64,000 nucleotides of DNA from Cymbidium sinense (lineage: Eukaryota > Streptophyta > Magnoliopsida > Asparagales > Orchidaceae). Each line of letters opens with the position of its first letter. Position 1 is the stretch's first letter. Shown piece after piece: positions 12,231 through 23,770 of the stretch. The notes beneath the pieces are model-generated. The model was given only the letters and a program-made list of their open reading frames with translations. It was not told where the DNA came from and did not search any database. Both the position numbers and the translations under genes were made by a program. Where the stretch lies: NCBI GenBank assembly GCA_021442155.1, contig CM038214.1, positions 52,918,514 through 52,982,513 of the forward strand, read 5' to 3'.

Positions 12231-13427
12231 TTTACATAAAAAATAAAATAAAAATAAATAAATAATAAAAATAAAAGTTTTGGCTATAACACCACGACAC
12301 TATGTCTATAGTAGCAAGGCAATGCCCTAGTCTTCTAAAAGAAATGACTATCGATCTAGCTGTTGAAGTATTGTACACCACCACTACAATCTTGGTGCTA
12401 CTTAACTATCTAGTCTAGCTGTCAATTAATGTTACAGCATCATAGCACAATGATCTTGGCACCTGGGAGCTGCACTGACTATTGAGAGAGAATACTTATT
12501 TACCCACTCCCATAAATAGGATTGAGCAGTCCACTCAATGGACTTTTTCACTAACCTTTTCCCTCTACTCTTTCTGAATGGTGCTCACACTTCTCTTCGA
12601 GTTTCTCACTTAAAGTAAAGAAGTTATGTTTTTTTTATAGCTTGATAAATCCCATCATTGATCTTTGATCCAGTGTGGAAAACTTACAGATTTAAAAACC
12701 TCCACCATTGAATTTTATTCTGATGAGAGATGAAAACCTTTTTTCATCTGTTGATCTTTGATCCATAATAAGGGAGAAGAGTGTTTTGCACTATACAATT
12801 TTGAAACATGGCACTACTAAGGTGAAATTCTATTGAAATTTCTAAAAAATTCAAAAAATTTGCACTTTAAATTTAAATTCAGCATATAGCATTGAGGCAT
12901 TGGATATCGACGCAATAGCTAAGAATTAGTGCCTTAGTGCTGTAATAAAAATGCCATGGTGCTATGATGCCAAAGCATCAGAGCCATCGTGCCATACCCA
13001 TGATCACTTGAAATATGACTTAGAATATTTGGATTAAAAAATGAGATAAAAATCCCACAGTACTATGGCGTTAAGGGGGCAGCACCACAACTGTGTCACC
13101 TTCCTGCAAGCAAAAATAAACCTAGAAAATTTTTTGTTGGGGATAAAATAATATCCCAGGACACCACAGTACTGCAAGATAGAGCTGTAGTGCCCATTTC
13201 TTGAGTACTTTGGTCTATCTACATCATGTTATACTCAGATTTGATTTTTTTATAAGTGTTAAAATTTTTATTATATATCTTGGAGCATCAATAGAAAAAA
13301 TTATATATATGCGCCATATAATACAAAGATAATAGAAAAGAGGATTTTATTTCTTCATAATAAAATTATAATTTACAAATTTTAAATTTTAAATAAAAGA
13401 AAAGAAGAAAAATATAAATGGGAAAAG
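12231..13427 (+). other. Non-coding spacer between the two extra ORFs
   Basis: About 1.2 kb with no open frame of note. Stretches near 12,280-12,480 and 12,880-13,220 are rich in the recurring words TAGTGC, CATGGTGC and CACAGTACTG, giving a loosely repetitive, more GC-rich texture than the surroundings. This is the kind of sequence found in untranslated regions or LTRs of large gypsy elements. Nothing else is recognisable. Confidence 0.45.
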
Positions 13428-14675
13428 CTAGTAGTCAAACTCGTCCCCACCCTCCTCTTCCTCTTCTTCCTCCTCCTCCGTGCTTAATACTAGCGTAATC
13501 ACACGGGCCTGATATTGAGGCATTACAGGGAAGCAAACCTGGCTAGGATCTAGAAGATTACAATTCTAAAACATATTCACTAGTGAAGTGTTTAACTCGG
13601 TCATATAGGAGAATTGTATCTACTGTTGATCCATATGAAGATTAAATTTATGCTCTAGCATCTCTTGCCTATGAATACTCTTATCCACCCTCTTTCGAAA
13701 GTCTAAGACCTAGTTGTCGATCTCTTAAACTTGCTTGACCAACTTGGGAGTTTGGGATCTAGATCAGGGAGAATGTAAACTCTCTCCCTCATCTAATCTA
13801 TTACTAAACAACCCAATCACCCTCTTCGTTAGAAGAGCCTTGTGAAGGAGTACCTCTTCAACAGGACACCCTACCACCCATTGCTACACATAAACCATAA
13901 ATAAGAGAAGGGTGGTTGTACCTAATAGTAGTGATGCCCTTCAATGCTCCCCATCATTACCAAGCCTTGGAGGAGGCTATCATACCAGCTACAGGAAAGT
14001 TAATAATCCTTTCCTCCCATCATTTACATTTCATGCTTTCATTTTAGCCATAAAGAAAAAGAATGATCTCATTGAAATTAGAATGATCATTGTAGTAGAA
14101 AGATATTGATCATACTCAATATTAGGAAGATTGTAATATGAATTTATAGCACTACCATTGTAACTTCTAGCTTTCCCAAACATATGTTGGGTTCTTCTGG
14201 CCATCTCATACATTTGCAAAGAATTCACTCACCACAGGGACGATGCACAAATTATTATCATAGGCTAGCTTGAGCCACCTCTGCTCCATGATTATCGCCC
14301 TTATGCTGCCATCTGGATTCTAGAAACCCCTCTCTGGAATCAGGTGTTTGTGGAGGAGAGCGTGTTGGTACTGCTCCTTGGCCGCAGTGCTAATGAAGTA
14401 ATTTCCATAGATGGATGCTCTCTTCTTACCCACAACTCTCATAAGAAGCATGATTGATATTTGAAATTAGAAAATAGAAGAGCTTGGAAAGAAAGAACAT
14501 TCTTAAAGGAAGGGATTGTTGAATGAAAATCCTTAACAGCTTGGGCCTCTATTTCTAAATCAGGACCCAACGCCATGGTGCCCAAACCTGACACTGAGGG
14601 GCTACCCTCTCGGGTTGTAGAACACAGCCCCAACCTTGTGATGCCAACAAGCAATACCGAGTCATTGGTTAGCAC
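13428..14675 (-). pseudogene. Antisense extra ORF: putative plant transposon protein domain with acidic C-terminus
   Basis: Read on the - strand, the N-terminal stretch starts at 14,675 (78-residue open frame). The domain core follows: RVVGKKRASIYGNYFIST, KEQYQHALLHKHLIPERGF, a stop, then IMEQRWLKLAYDN and VVSEFFANV near 14,440-14,215. After a frameshift, MFGKARSYNGSAINSYYNLP (about 14,190-14,130) follows the usual wording. This is the putative plant transposon protein domain common in extra ORFs of Tat-like retrotransposons. The end is well preserved: DPSQVCFPVMPQYQARVI, then a run of nine Glu and GGDEFDY, with a stop at 13,428-13,430. Its function is unknown. It is transcribed against gag-pol if expressed, and is broken by several stops. 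Stop placement and acidic tail fix the end confidently. Confidence 0.75.
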
Positions 14676-15842
14676 ATCCCATCAATTACTGTGAGGTAAA
14701 AATATAATTATAATAAATTTTTATAATTGATTCACATGAAAAGAACATAACACTTTAGTGCTTAACCAATACTACAATACTCATTAAAATGAGTTTATCA
14801 TTTCCCCTTAAAACATACTGCATGTTGGTTAGAAATCTTGACCAGCATTGTAGTACTACAAAGTGACATTGTAGTGGTGTTCAAATGGTCAAATGACCAA
14901 TAATGTTAGCTCTACAACGTTGCTTAGCCAAGACATTGAGCCTCCAGCTCATCTACCCCTGTGTTATGCCACATAAGCACTAGTCTCAACTATCATAGCT
15001 TTGTGGCATTGGTTCCCATGGCCAGGGCACTGGATCCCAAAATAAGGATTATTTTTCATAAGAAAAAAACAAAATCAATATTTTACTCATTCGGTATGCA
15101 AACACCATTATGTCTATCTAATATGTAGAAAACTCTAGTGATTTTTAGCATTCCAAAGGAATGTAAGCCCACAACTTATTCGTTCACCATGTGAACATTT
15201 TTTTGTTCACCATGTGAACATTATATAATTTGTTCACCACATGAACAAATTTAATTCTTCCACCTTATCAATAACCATATAATTTGGCATTCCAAAGAGA
15301 TGTAAGCCTAACCTTATATTCATTCACAATGTTAACATCTACATAATTGCCATGTAGACACCTTATAATATGTTCACTATGTGAATACTCTTGTACCACT
15401 TACACTAAAATTCTATGTCTACTCGAGATACTTGAAATGAGGCAACCCATGGCTTCTAATTAGTCTCTAGACATTACGACTATGTCTTTATTATGTTGGT
15501 AGGCTGGAATAAAGTAATCTTGGGCTGAAGAAACCATGAGATCTTGATCATAATTACACTTTTATTTCTCACAAGTCAGTCATCTATGACATACACAACC
15601 TAAGACACAAATTACATATCAAATATATATATCTAACCATAATTGAAAGTGCTCTTTTACTACGATAAGAGGGGTATGTAACTATGGAGGCTTGTGTCCA
15701 TACGAAGTTGAACCCAGATCAACATAAACCCTAACCAAACTTTAAGGAAAATCTAGTTGAGTATATATCAATCTCCCTCATGATGAACATACTGCCCATC
15801 TTATAAAGATGACGGAGCGCATCCTCCATGGTGTTTTTTTAA
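14676..15842 (+). repeat. Probable 3' LTR (or 3' UTR plus LTR) of the gypsy element
   Basis: The last 70 bp match the first 66 bp of the window, which marks the LTR 3' end. The beginning cannot be fixed because the 5' LTR lies outside. A tandem duplication of about 138 bp is visible: the phrase GCATTCCAAAG..ATGTAAGCC occurs at 15,148 and 15,286 and is followed each time by a GTTCAC-type palindrome. No coding sequence is seen. Confidence 0.5.
15182..15387. repeat. Cluster of five TGTTCAC-type palindromes
   Basis: Short inverted repeats of the form TGTTCAC-N3-GTGAACA occur at 15,182-15,196, 15,204-15,220 and 15,230-15,248 (GTTCACCATGTGAAC, its longer copy, and TTGTTCACCACATGAACAA). Decayed versions lie at 15,321-15,337 and 15,371-15,387. 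The first three are spaced 22-26 bp apart. Each could bind a dimeric protein or fold into a small hairpin. The cluster lies in the likely 3' LTR, where enhancer repeats are common. Confidence 0.7.
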
Positions 15843-15903
15843 CAATCAATCGGCTACCTAGGTTAGGAATAAGTCATGAAGACCCCTTTCCTATTAGCCG
15901 AAA
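15843..15903 (+). repeat. Left fragment of minisatellite array
   Basis: The run GGCTAC..GTTAGGAATAAGTC then ATGAAGACCCCTTTCCTATT matches 21,742-21,800 almost base for base. It ends at the left border of copy A, and the array resumes at copy A's right border, so A was inserted into the array. Confidence 0.8.
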
Positions 15904-18900
15904 AGTTGACCTCACTTTTGGAGTGAGGTTCACTACCATCATTCTAGACCTAGGATTCTTCTAGACACTAAGATTTTACTAGTACTATGAGGAGTGTACA
16001 CTCCATGATAGCCCCCTAAACTCACTTGGCCACTCAAGCACCTCCACCTCATCAATCAATTGCCACCTTTGATGACCAACTCTAGCCGGACAGCTACCAA
16101 AGGCTAAACTAATCTGAAGCTTTGGGTTAGCTAGGGAGGAATGTATACTCTTTCCTATCCTTTAAACTACATCAAGACATGCCTTAGATGATTTGGTACT
16201 CCTAAGCCTTCTCTCGAGCTCCCCGTGCACACAATCACCAGCGAGACCAAGCTCTACCCACACTCGAGAGCTTTGTCCATCCAATCTCAAACCAACACCA
16301 AAACTAAATTAACCTCTCCACACCATCACCACAATCTATTGAGGTGAAATGAATCGATTCTTTGAGCATTGGAAGCAACTCAAGACCAACTTCATCTAGC
16401 TTCATTGTAGCGTTTGGTCCACAAAGCGATTCATGAGGAGGCAGCTCATGATCTTCTTAGTTGGGCTTCATCTCTTCAAGATAAAGCAACCTCAATCATT
16501 GGACCACTGGTCTTGAGCTCCGATGAGGTAAAATGTGATGAACCATAGAAAATTGTAAGATTGCGTTGGTCTTTATTGAAAGAAATTTCATTCTCGTAGA
16601 ATTCCACTATAGGATCCTTATAGATTTCCTCCCTGGTCATTTTGGAATAGAATCTGTAATCAAACGAGCTTTGATAAGTTCAAATCACATAGCATAAGGC
16701 AGACGATATCCATCTTCCAGTGCTCACTAGATGACAGATTATCGACCTTTAATTCCGTGTGATTAAAACATACCACCAAGATTAATTCCTTTAGATTTTT
16801 TGATTTAATCTCTTTAGAATCATAGGATTAATCTTGATTGTTTGATTCAAGATCAAATGATTTGGATGAAACTGCATCTTTCACCACTGAGTCAATTGCC
16901 GCGTTAGACGATTTAAATAACCAATCCCATAGTGCCATGTGGAAAGCATTGTTGCGCTAGCGTCTGCGTGGCGTTGACTATGTGAATGGGATAATTAAGG
17001 CCCAAAAATGTAATTAATTAGCCAAAACTTTAAAAAATCATAACTAATAGTAGAAAAATCCAAAAAATCTAAATACACCCATTTTTGAAAAGTTAAACAA
17101 AGGAGAATCTAAGAAAAATAAAATAATTTGGTTTTGTTTGGTGAACAATAGATAATTAAGATTAAAATGTTTACTAATTACATTAATTAATCCCTAATTA
17201 TTTGGCTAATTAATCTAAGATTTGGTATGTCAATTACATAGGATGTCCCTTGCTCCCATACTTTTCTTGGATTTATTTACCAAATGTATTAGAGATTTCA
17301 TGATTTCAAACTCTAATTACCTATTTCAAGTGAATTAATATTTATTAAAATTAAGAAAATATAAAATTAATTGGAGGTTAATTAATCATCATGATAGTAA
17401 GGAAGTAAGAAAAATAATTATGACCACCCCACATAATTATTTTTCTCAAGTACATTCCTAAATCCTTTTAATTAAACAACTAAGTGATTAAATAGTTAAA
17501 TAGAATTAAAAGAAATTAAAATAAAAAATTATAATTTATTACATCATCATCATTGTAATACAACCTACAAGATTCATTTAATTAATCTTCCTTATGTGCT
17601 TACTTAACATAAGGGCTTTTATGAAATTATGAATTTTCATAGGTTTGAGAAATCATGAAAGTAATTAGCTTAATCCTCTTAATTCAATTAATTATTTAAG
17701 CAAGGGCTTAATCACATTAGAATCTTTTTAGAACCTTACAAATTTTATTTTCAATTGCATCATCATGTTTCATTGGCCTTTGCTTAATAGTTAATTAAAT
17801 TAAGGGGCTTTGGGAGGGTAATTAAGTTATTTATTAATAAATCAAACTTAATCAAACTCTAAAATTCATTTATCTTCTCTTTAAACTTATTAGTTAACTA
17901 ACATGGGTGTGGGTTATAACTTAATTCTTATTTCTCCTTTTTAGGATTAAATAATCTAAAACACAAAAATAAAATCCTAAAGAAGCTTTGATTAAGTTTA
18001 AGAAACATTTATTTAAGTTTGGTTCCCCATTAGGTCTTAATGAAGCTAAGTATGTCATTTGATAATGTTTAATCCCTTTATTTCAATTATGATAAATATG
18101 CATGCAATTTGTTCCATATATTCATGTTTCAAATTCAAAAGAATATGATGGATTTAATTAGATGAGTTGGATAAGTATAAATATATGATATGGTTATTAT
18201 CACTAATAAATACTAAATTATTTTAAAATTAAATTCTAATTATCAATTAAGTGATATGAATCCTAACTTGGTACTTATAATGTTTGTCATAAATGAGAGA
18301 ACATAAGCATGGAGCTAACTTATCTTTTCAAAATTAAAAGATAAAAACTTGGTTTCATCTTTATATTTATACATGTGTGTATATGTATTTGAATTAGCAA
18401 GTATATAGTCTGGACATCCTAGGAATACGAGACTTTAAGTAGCCCCAAGGAGGTCTTAGATAATCTCACTTCTTTGATTTAACAACCACACGTACTTGCA
18501 TAGTTTCTTATACATGTATATATGTGTTCAAATATGAAGTGAAATCTTTTTTTCTATCAAATTCATGAATGCTCATATACTAAATGTATAAAATAAAATA
18601 CATATAAGTGATGCATGTATATGTATTAAATTAAAACAAAACAAATGAAATGAGAATGTTATTGATAATGAAATTGAAGTGATAAACCTATATGCATTTG
18701 ATGGCGATTTAGCTTCATTTAACTTTAAAGCATTTCCCTGTATAAATAAAATTCATTAAGTTAAATCTAAATATAGGATTAATTAAAATTTGTGAATATT
18801 CCATTATGAATGTTCAAAAATCACAAAAAAATCTATTTTTTAGAAATCAACCTAGGGTAGGGAATGAAGAGAGTTAACTCTTTTTCTTCTCTTTATAATA

Positions 18901-21143
18901 TTAAATCTTAAAAAGGAAAATGAATGAACAAAATATGCATAATTTAAATGCTGATTAAGAATGATAAATGAATTTAAATGTAATCATCTCTAATGGATAA
19001 CTTGAATGCTCACTAATTAGAAAACTCTAACTTTAAAACCTAATTAAGACATACCACGCACTCTAGCCTCAACACACTTTAGAATACTAAGTCACCAATC
19101 TTAGTATTAGGTTAGGTCATTGTTGTTATGGTGATATGTTTTGTTTTGTGATGTAATATTTTTAAATTGGATGTTAGGATTGCTTGTGAGTACACTAGAT
19201 GTTAGGTCATTATTAGCCTAATGATATTTTTTGCATGGAATTATGCTTAAGGGACTAATGTAATAAGAATATATAAAAAACGCCTTTTGTTTACTAGTGC
19301 TACTTAGGTCCTTAAAGATAATCCAATTAGGATAGGTGGGTTTGGCTACTCAAGTGTAGGGTGTTTAGTCTAAATATGTGAAATATAATTGATTCATTTG
19401 TATGTTTGTTTAGCTAACAATGATTTTGCAGGTATAGTTAGAGTTATTTTCCTTATAAAAATGCAATTTTGTAATACAACTAAGATTAATGCTATGATTT
19501 AGGATGAGCAGTAGAATGAAAAGACTTGGGAGGCTTTATGAAGCCTTGAATAAACTAATCTAAAGATGGGAAGAAGATCAAGAACTGAAGACCACCATAA
19601 CATTTATTATATTTTTAAAATTTAATTATAATCCAGGTTGTGTAAGGGTAGAGCTTGGCTACCCAACTTCTTTTCTTTTCCAGGGTGTACGATGGTACCC
19701 GGCCGCACCAGCCCTTTATTATTTTATAAAATTTAGGTATTTGATTATTATGTTTAGATTATACAATAAAAATAGCATGAATTTTATAGGTTTCTTAAAG
19801 TGTGATGATTTGATGTGTGGCTCGATGTGATAGGTTCTTTAAGATAAAATTAATTTTTTTACCATCATTAATAACTCGTAATTAAAATCTTGATCAACTC
19901 ATAACCTCAATTTAAATCCTAGGTTTTTAATTAAGATAAATTAAAGATAACAACCTCTTAGTTGAATATTATATGTTATCACATCATGTATATCATATTG
20001 TTTCACTCTTTAAATAAGGGACACCATTCTTGCATGATAGGGGACAAGTTTGACCTCTGAGGGCAATCCCTTGTGGTGGAGAACACTACATCACTCGATT
20101 TAGACCATAAATTATTTTCATCATGCATTTAGGCATAAATTATTCCAAGCTTTAGTCCAAAATCATGAGTTAAAATGAAATAAAATATGTACATTTTATT
20201 GCATTAGCTTAAGTCATGTTTTCATGCCAAATATGATCTAGTCTCTTAGGGAGTGAGTTTAGGATTTTGGATTTCTTTGTAATTAATAATAGCCTAAATA
20301 TCTTGCATTAACATATTAATGATCCACATGGTTTTGAAATTGTAGGAGGTGTTAGTTGTTGGCCACTCTAGGCATTTGTAAGTCCAGAAGAGTTGGGATG
20401 GGTTCGCTTTCCCTAGTGGAGATGAACCAATATATCCCACTTTCTCGAGTATAATTAGGTCGAGCTCTTAGCTTGCCAAAAGCCCCTTGATGTAGGTTCA
20501 TAGAAAACTTATTTCTTTTAGGCTATAAGTATAAGTCCTCAGCCCTTAGGTATTTTCACATTCTTGTGTCATTGGAATCTAAGTCCTAGCATCCAAATAA
20601 AATTTCAACTCAAATACATAATGTTCTCTCTTTTAAAAATGTAAAATTTCACTATATGGTAGTTTGAAGCACTCACTAAGTTTCTAATATCATGTATGCT
20701 TTCTACTTATTTTACCATTGGAATTTACTAAAAATTCTTCTTATTTGAGGTCTTCTTGAGTGATTTCTCAAAATTCCCAATTCTTTGATTACCTATCTTT
20801 AATATCTTTGGAGACATTAATTGACTACTTTAATCAAGAGTGTTCTTAGAATTCCCATTACTTTGGATATAACTAACTATGAGAACTTGCTTCCATAGGG
20901 AAGTAAAGAACCATACATAAAATAAACCCCACTTTACTTATCCATGTAAAGTGGGAGAAAGATCTCTAGTATATGTAAACCCATTTGCCTTAGGAGCCTT
21001 TTTTAGATGATTGAGTCTGTTGTAGGGTGATATTTCTATCTTTTGAGATAGCACACCATTCCTTAGATGTCATACTTGGTCATTCCAATAAGTACCCTCT
21101 AAGATCTGTGTGGTGTCCTACGACTCCAAATAAAATGACCACA
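15904..21143 (+). mobile_element. Copy A: solo-LTR-like non-coding unit, 5.2 kb
   Basis: The unit begins AGTTGACCTCACTTTTGG (TG to AG at the first base of the TG end seen in copy B) and ends GACTCCAAATAAAATGACCACA. It is bounded by CGAAA (15,899-15,903) and CCAAA (21,144-21,148), a 5-bp target duplication with one mismatch. Removing it restores a normal minisatellite unit. It aligns in order with copies B, C, D, E and F, but lacks about 1 kb that B carries near 23,860-24,830. Landmarks include an LTR-like 5' stretch (16,200-16,530), a TTAATT-rich middle, the conserved 60-bp module (18,397-18,456), and a GTACCCGGCC stretch at 19,690-19,710. There is no ORF with recognisable content. Read as a solo LTR. 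Identity to B looks like roughly three quarters by eye, so they are not a recent LTR pair. Confidence 0.75.
18397..18456 (+). repeat. Conserved 60-bp module, copy A
   Basis: Contains GTATATAGTCTGGACATCC and, after ACGAG, an ACTTTAAGTAGCCCC core followed by AAGGAGGTC. One copy in A. The module stays far better conserved between copies than the flanking AT-rich DNA. Its function is unknown; a TATA-like TATATAG lies inside. Confidence 0.85.
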
Positions 21144-22420
21144 CCAAACATTTGAGGATTGGATTAAGTCACAAGGCTCCTTTCCTCTTCTTTAGTTATC
21201 TAAGTTGATTGAGCCATTGACCCATCTTAATAGCTAATCATATAAGTGTAAGTCCCAAAGAAGGCATCCTTTCAGATAACAAAGTTTGGATAAAGTCACC
21301 AAGACCCATTTCCATATCATATTGGCTATTTAGATTTGGAGTAAATAATGAAGACCCCTCTTCTATTAGCCAAAATATTGAGGATTATATTAAGTCATGA
21401 AGACCCCTTTCTTTTTCTTTAGCTATCTAAGTTAGATTAAGCCATTAAAGGCCCAATCTTAATATTCAATCACATAAGAGTAAGTCCCACAATAAGCATC
21501 CTTTTAAAATGACAAGGTTAGGATAAAGTCATTGAGACCCCTAGCATATTAGTCAAAATAAAATAATGTGAGGTTTAAAATCAAGTCATCAAAGACCCCT
21601 TTCTTCAACCCAAGCTATTTAGGTTGGATTAAACCATTAAAGTCCCCTCATACTAGCTAGTTAGAAAGAAATAAGTCCCGCAGTAGGCATTCTTTCTGAA
21701 TGACAAGGATAGAACAAGTCATGAAGAACCATTTCCAATAAAATAGGCTACTTAAGTTAGGAATAAGTCATGAAGACCCCTTTCCTATTAGCCAAAACCT
21801 TTGAGGTTCAAGAATAAGTCATTAAGACCCCTCTTCTTCATTGTGGCTACTCAAGTTGGATTAAGTCATTGAAGGCCTCTTCTTAAGAACCAATCATAGA
21901 AGAGTAAGTCCTTTACTAGGCATCCTTATATAGATAGGATAAAGTCATTATGACCACTTTACATTTCAAGTTACCCAAGTTGAAATTAAGCCATTGAAGG
22001 CCCATTCTTGTTAGCTAAACTTCATTAGAATAGGATTCAAGTCTTTGTGACTCTTTTTCTAATGCAAAATAAAAGAAATTAAGAAGTGGAAATAAGCCAT
22101 TGAAAGCCCCATTCCTATGGACTATTCAGACTAAGAATTAGGTCCATGTGACCCCTATCTAGTAGTCAAAATATTGAGGTTAAGGATTAAGATATTAAAG
22201 ACCCTTCTCCTTAGCTTAACTATTTAATTTGGAATCAAGTCTTCAAAGACTCCTTCCTAGTAGCTAACTAGATAAGAGTAAATCCCCTAATGGTATCTTT
22301 CCCTAGTTCAAATATCATGTAGTTTGGACCAAGAGTAAGTGTCCATAATGGCATCCTCTCCAACTACTATTCTTAGATAAGAGTAAGTCCTTTGAAGGCA
22401 TCTTCTGAGTACAACTATTG
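21144..22420 (+). repeat. Diverged minisatellite array, units of about 200-230 bp
   Basis: The phrase AAGTCAT-GAAGACCCCTTTC preceded by GAGG-TT recurs at about 21,163, 21,371, 21,570, 21,803 and 22,175. Between these, the phrases GTAAGTCCC..AAGGCATCC, GGATAAAGTCA and CTATTTAAGTTGGATTAAGCC recur in the same order. Units are about 200-230 bp and have internal half-repeats (AAGTC..GACCCC). There is no coding content. The array may be the untranslated internal region of a non-autonomous retroelement, or an independent minisatellite. The left part at 15,843-15,903 belongs to it. Confidence 0.75.
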
Positions 22421-23770
22421 TGTTAAAAATATACCCTTCTTTGAATCTACTCCTAATGATATCTATGTTCTTCTTAGAACTTAGTGAAATTAAGTTCTTA
22501 AGAATGAATCATTTTAAATTAAAACAAATTTGACATGTTTATGCCTATCTCTTACAATCAAATCCAAATATAATTTCAAATCAAAATAAAAATCAGAATT
22601 CCAAATTTCAAAACCAAATATAAACTTCTTCAAGCTTATGCTTATAGTGTTGACTAATTCGATCAACACTAATGTGTGCAGTGTACTATGGTCAGTCAAC
22701 TACACATATTGTGGGCTGATTTGTTGGTCTCATTTTTGGATGAGGTTAATACATTTCTAAAATTAGTAATTAGAACACCTAATCTTAGATTAGGACCCAC
22801 CTAATTAAGTACACCTAGTGACCTAGTGCATCTTCCTTGGATTTGATCTAACTAAATGGGTTTAGGTAGAGTCAACAAAAAATTTAAACCTAAATTAAAT
22901 TATACAAATCCAAATAAACCAAAAAAATTTAAATTAAATCAAATGAATGAATCCAAATCAAAGTCAAATCTACTATGTGGGTCCCATTATGTCAAAGGTC
23001 AACCCACCAAAATTTGACCAAATGAATCATTCAAAATGATCCAAATGATAAATTAAACATGTTTAATCATGAATCTAAAGAAATTTAAATTTATTTAGGA
23101 CTTAGGTGAATTAGACCACTTGGTCTAAATGGTCCTAAATGAGTCCTATTGGGTTCAAACCCAAACCAACTCAATTTGATTGCTCAAATTCATTTAGAAA
23201 TGATCATTAAACATAATCCAACTAATCATTGGGTTTAATTTGATCAAATTAGTCATTTTACTCAAATGAACCCAAGCTTAACCCCATTAAACCCAATATG
23301 GGTCAAATGGCTCAAAATTGAAATTAACCTGAAACCAATTGAAATCAATCATTTTAAATCACTCCATATATGTAATCAAGTATGATTATAGTCCAAAAAA
23401 AATTCAATTAAGCCAAATGGGTCATTTGAACCAAATTGAATCAAGCTTAACCCATTTAAGCCTAAATGGGTTAAAGTGAAATGAAATCCAAAATTAATTC
23501 AAAACCTAAAGGAATTAATTAAAACTTAATAAATCATCAATTAAAAATAATTAAACCCAAATTTAAATGAATTAAATTAAAATAAATAAAGTTAAAACAC
23601 TTTGAACCAAATGGCATGAATTGGGTTCAAACCTCAAATCCAACTCAAATAGAATTAAATTTAACCTCAAACTCACATTAGGTTTGATTTGGGTAGCCAA
23701 ACATTAGCCTTAGGGTTATGGTGGTGATACCAAAAGCCATAAGTAAAAGTCAAAGAGAAAGGAGGTATGC
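22421..23770 (+). mobile_element. Copy D, left part (5' W-box-rich segment), split by copy B
   Basis: This TTGACC- and AAATTAAA-rich stretch ends exactly at the target duplication of copy B (TATGC at 23,766-23,770) and resumes after B at 30,095. Removing B gives one continuous unit of about 6.5 kb, close to B's own length. The left border is uncertain and placed near TGTGTTAAAAATATACCC at about 22,420. A perfect inverted repeat, AGTGTTGA-N9-TCAACACT, lies at 22,646-22,670. No coding sequence is seen. Confidence 0.55.
22646..22670. repeat. Perfect 8-bp inverted repeat (hairpin)
   Basis: AGTGTTGA and TCAACACT flank nine bases, and the arms contain TTGAC/TCAAC half-sites. It lies at the AT-rich start of copy D. 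It may be a chance hairpin or a dimeric binding site. Confidence 0.6.

Larger units (their letters stand above)
1..15842 (+). mobile_element. Degenerate Ty3/gypsy LTR retrotransposon, Tat-like, with two extra ORFs
   Basis: Domains follow the Ty3/gypsy order on the + strand: gag, aspartic protease, reverse transcriptase with RNase H, a second RNase H, and integrase, ending near 8,205. Two further coding traces follow: a sense ORF with a plant mobile domain (about 9,390-11,990) and an antisense ORF with the putative plant transposon protein domain (14,675-13,428). A second RNase H and extra ORFs between pol and the 3' LTR are known traits of the Tat lineage. Bases 1-66 resemble 15,772-15,840, so the window probably opens at the end of the 5' LTR and the 3' LTR ends near 15,842. 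All domains are full of stops and frameshifts, so the copy is old and dead. The exact LTR starts, PBS and target duplication could not be fixed. Confidence 0.8.

Noticed and set aside
15182..15387. Palindromic repeats as a CRISPR array
   Set aside because: Plant DNA context. Spacers are too short and the repeats are dyads within a duplicated LTR segment.
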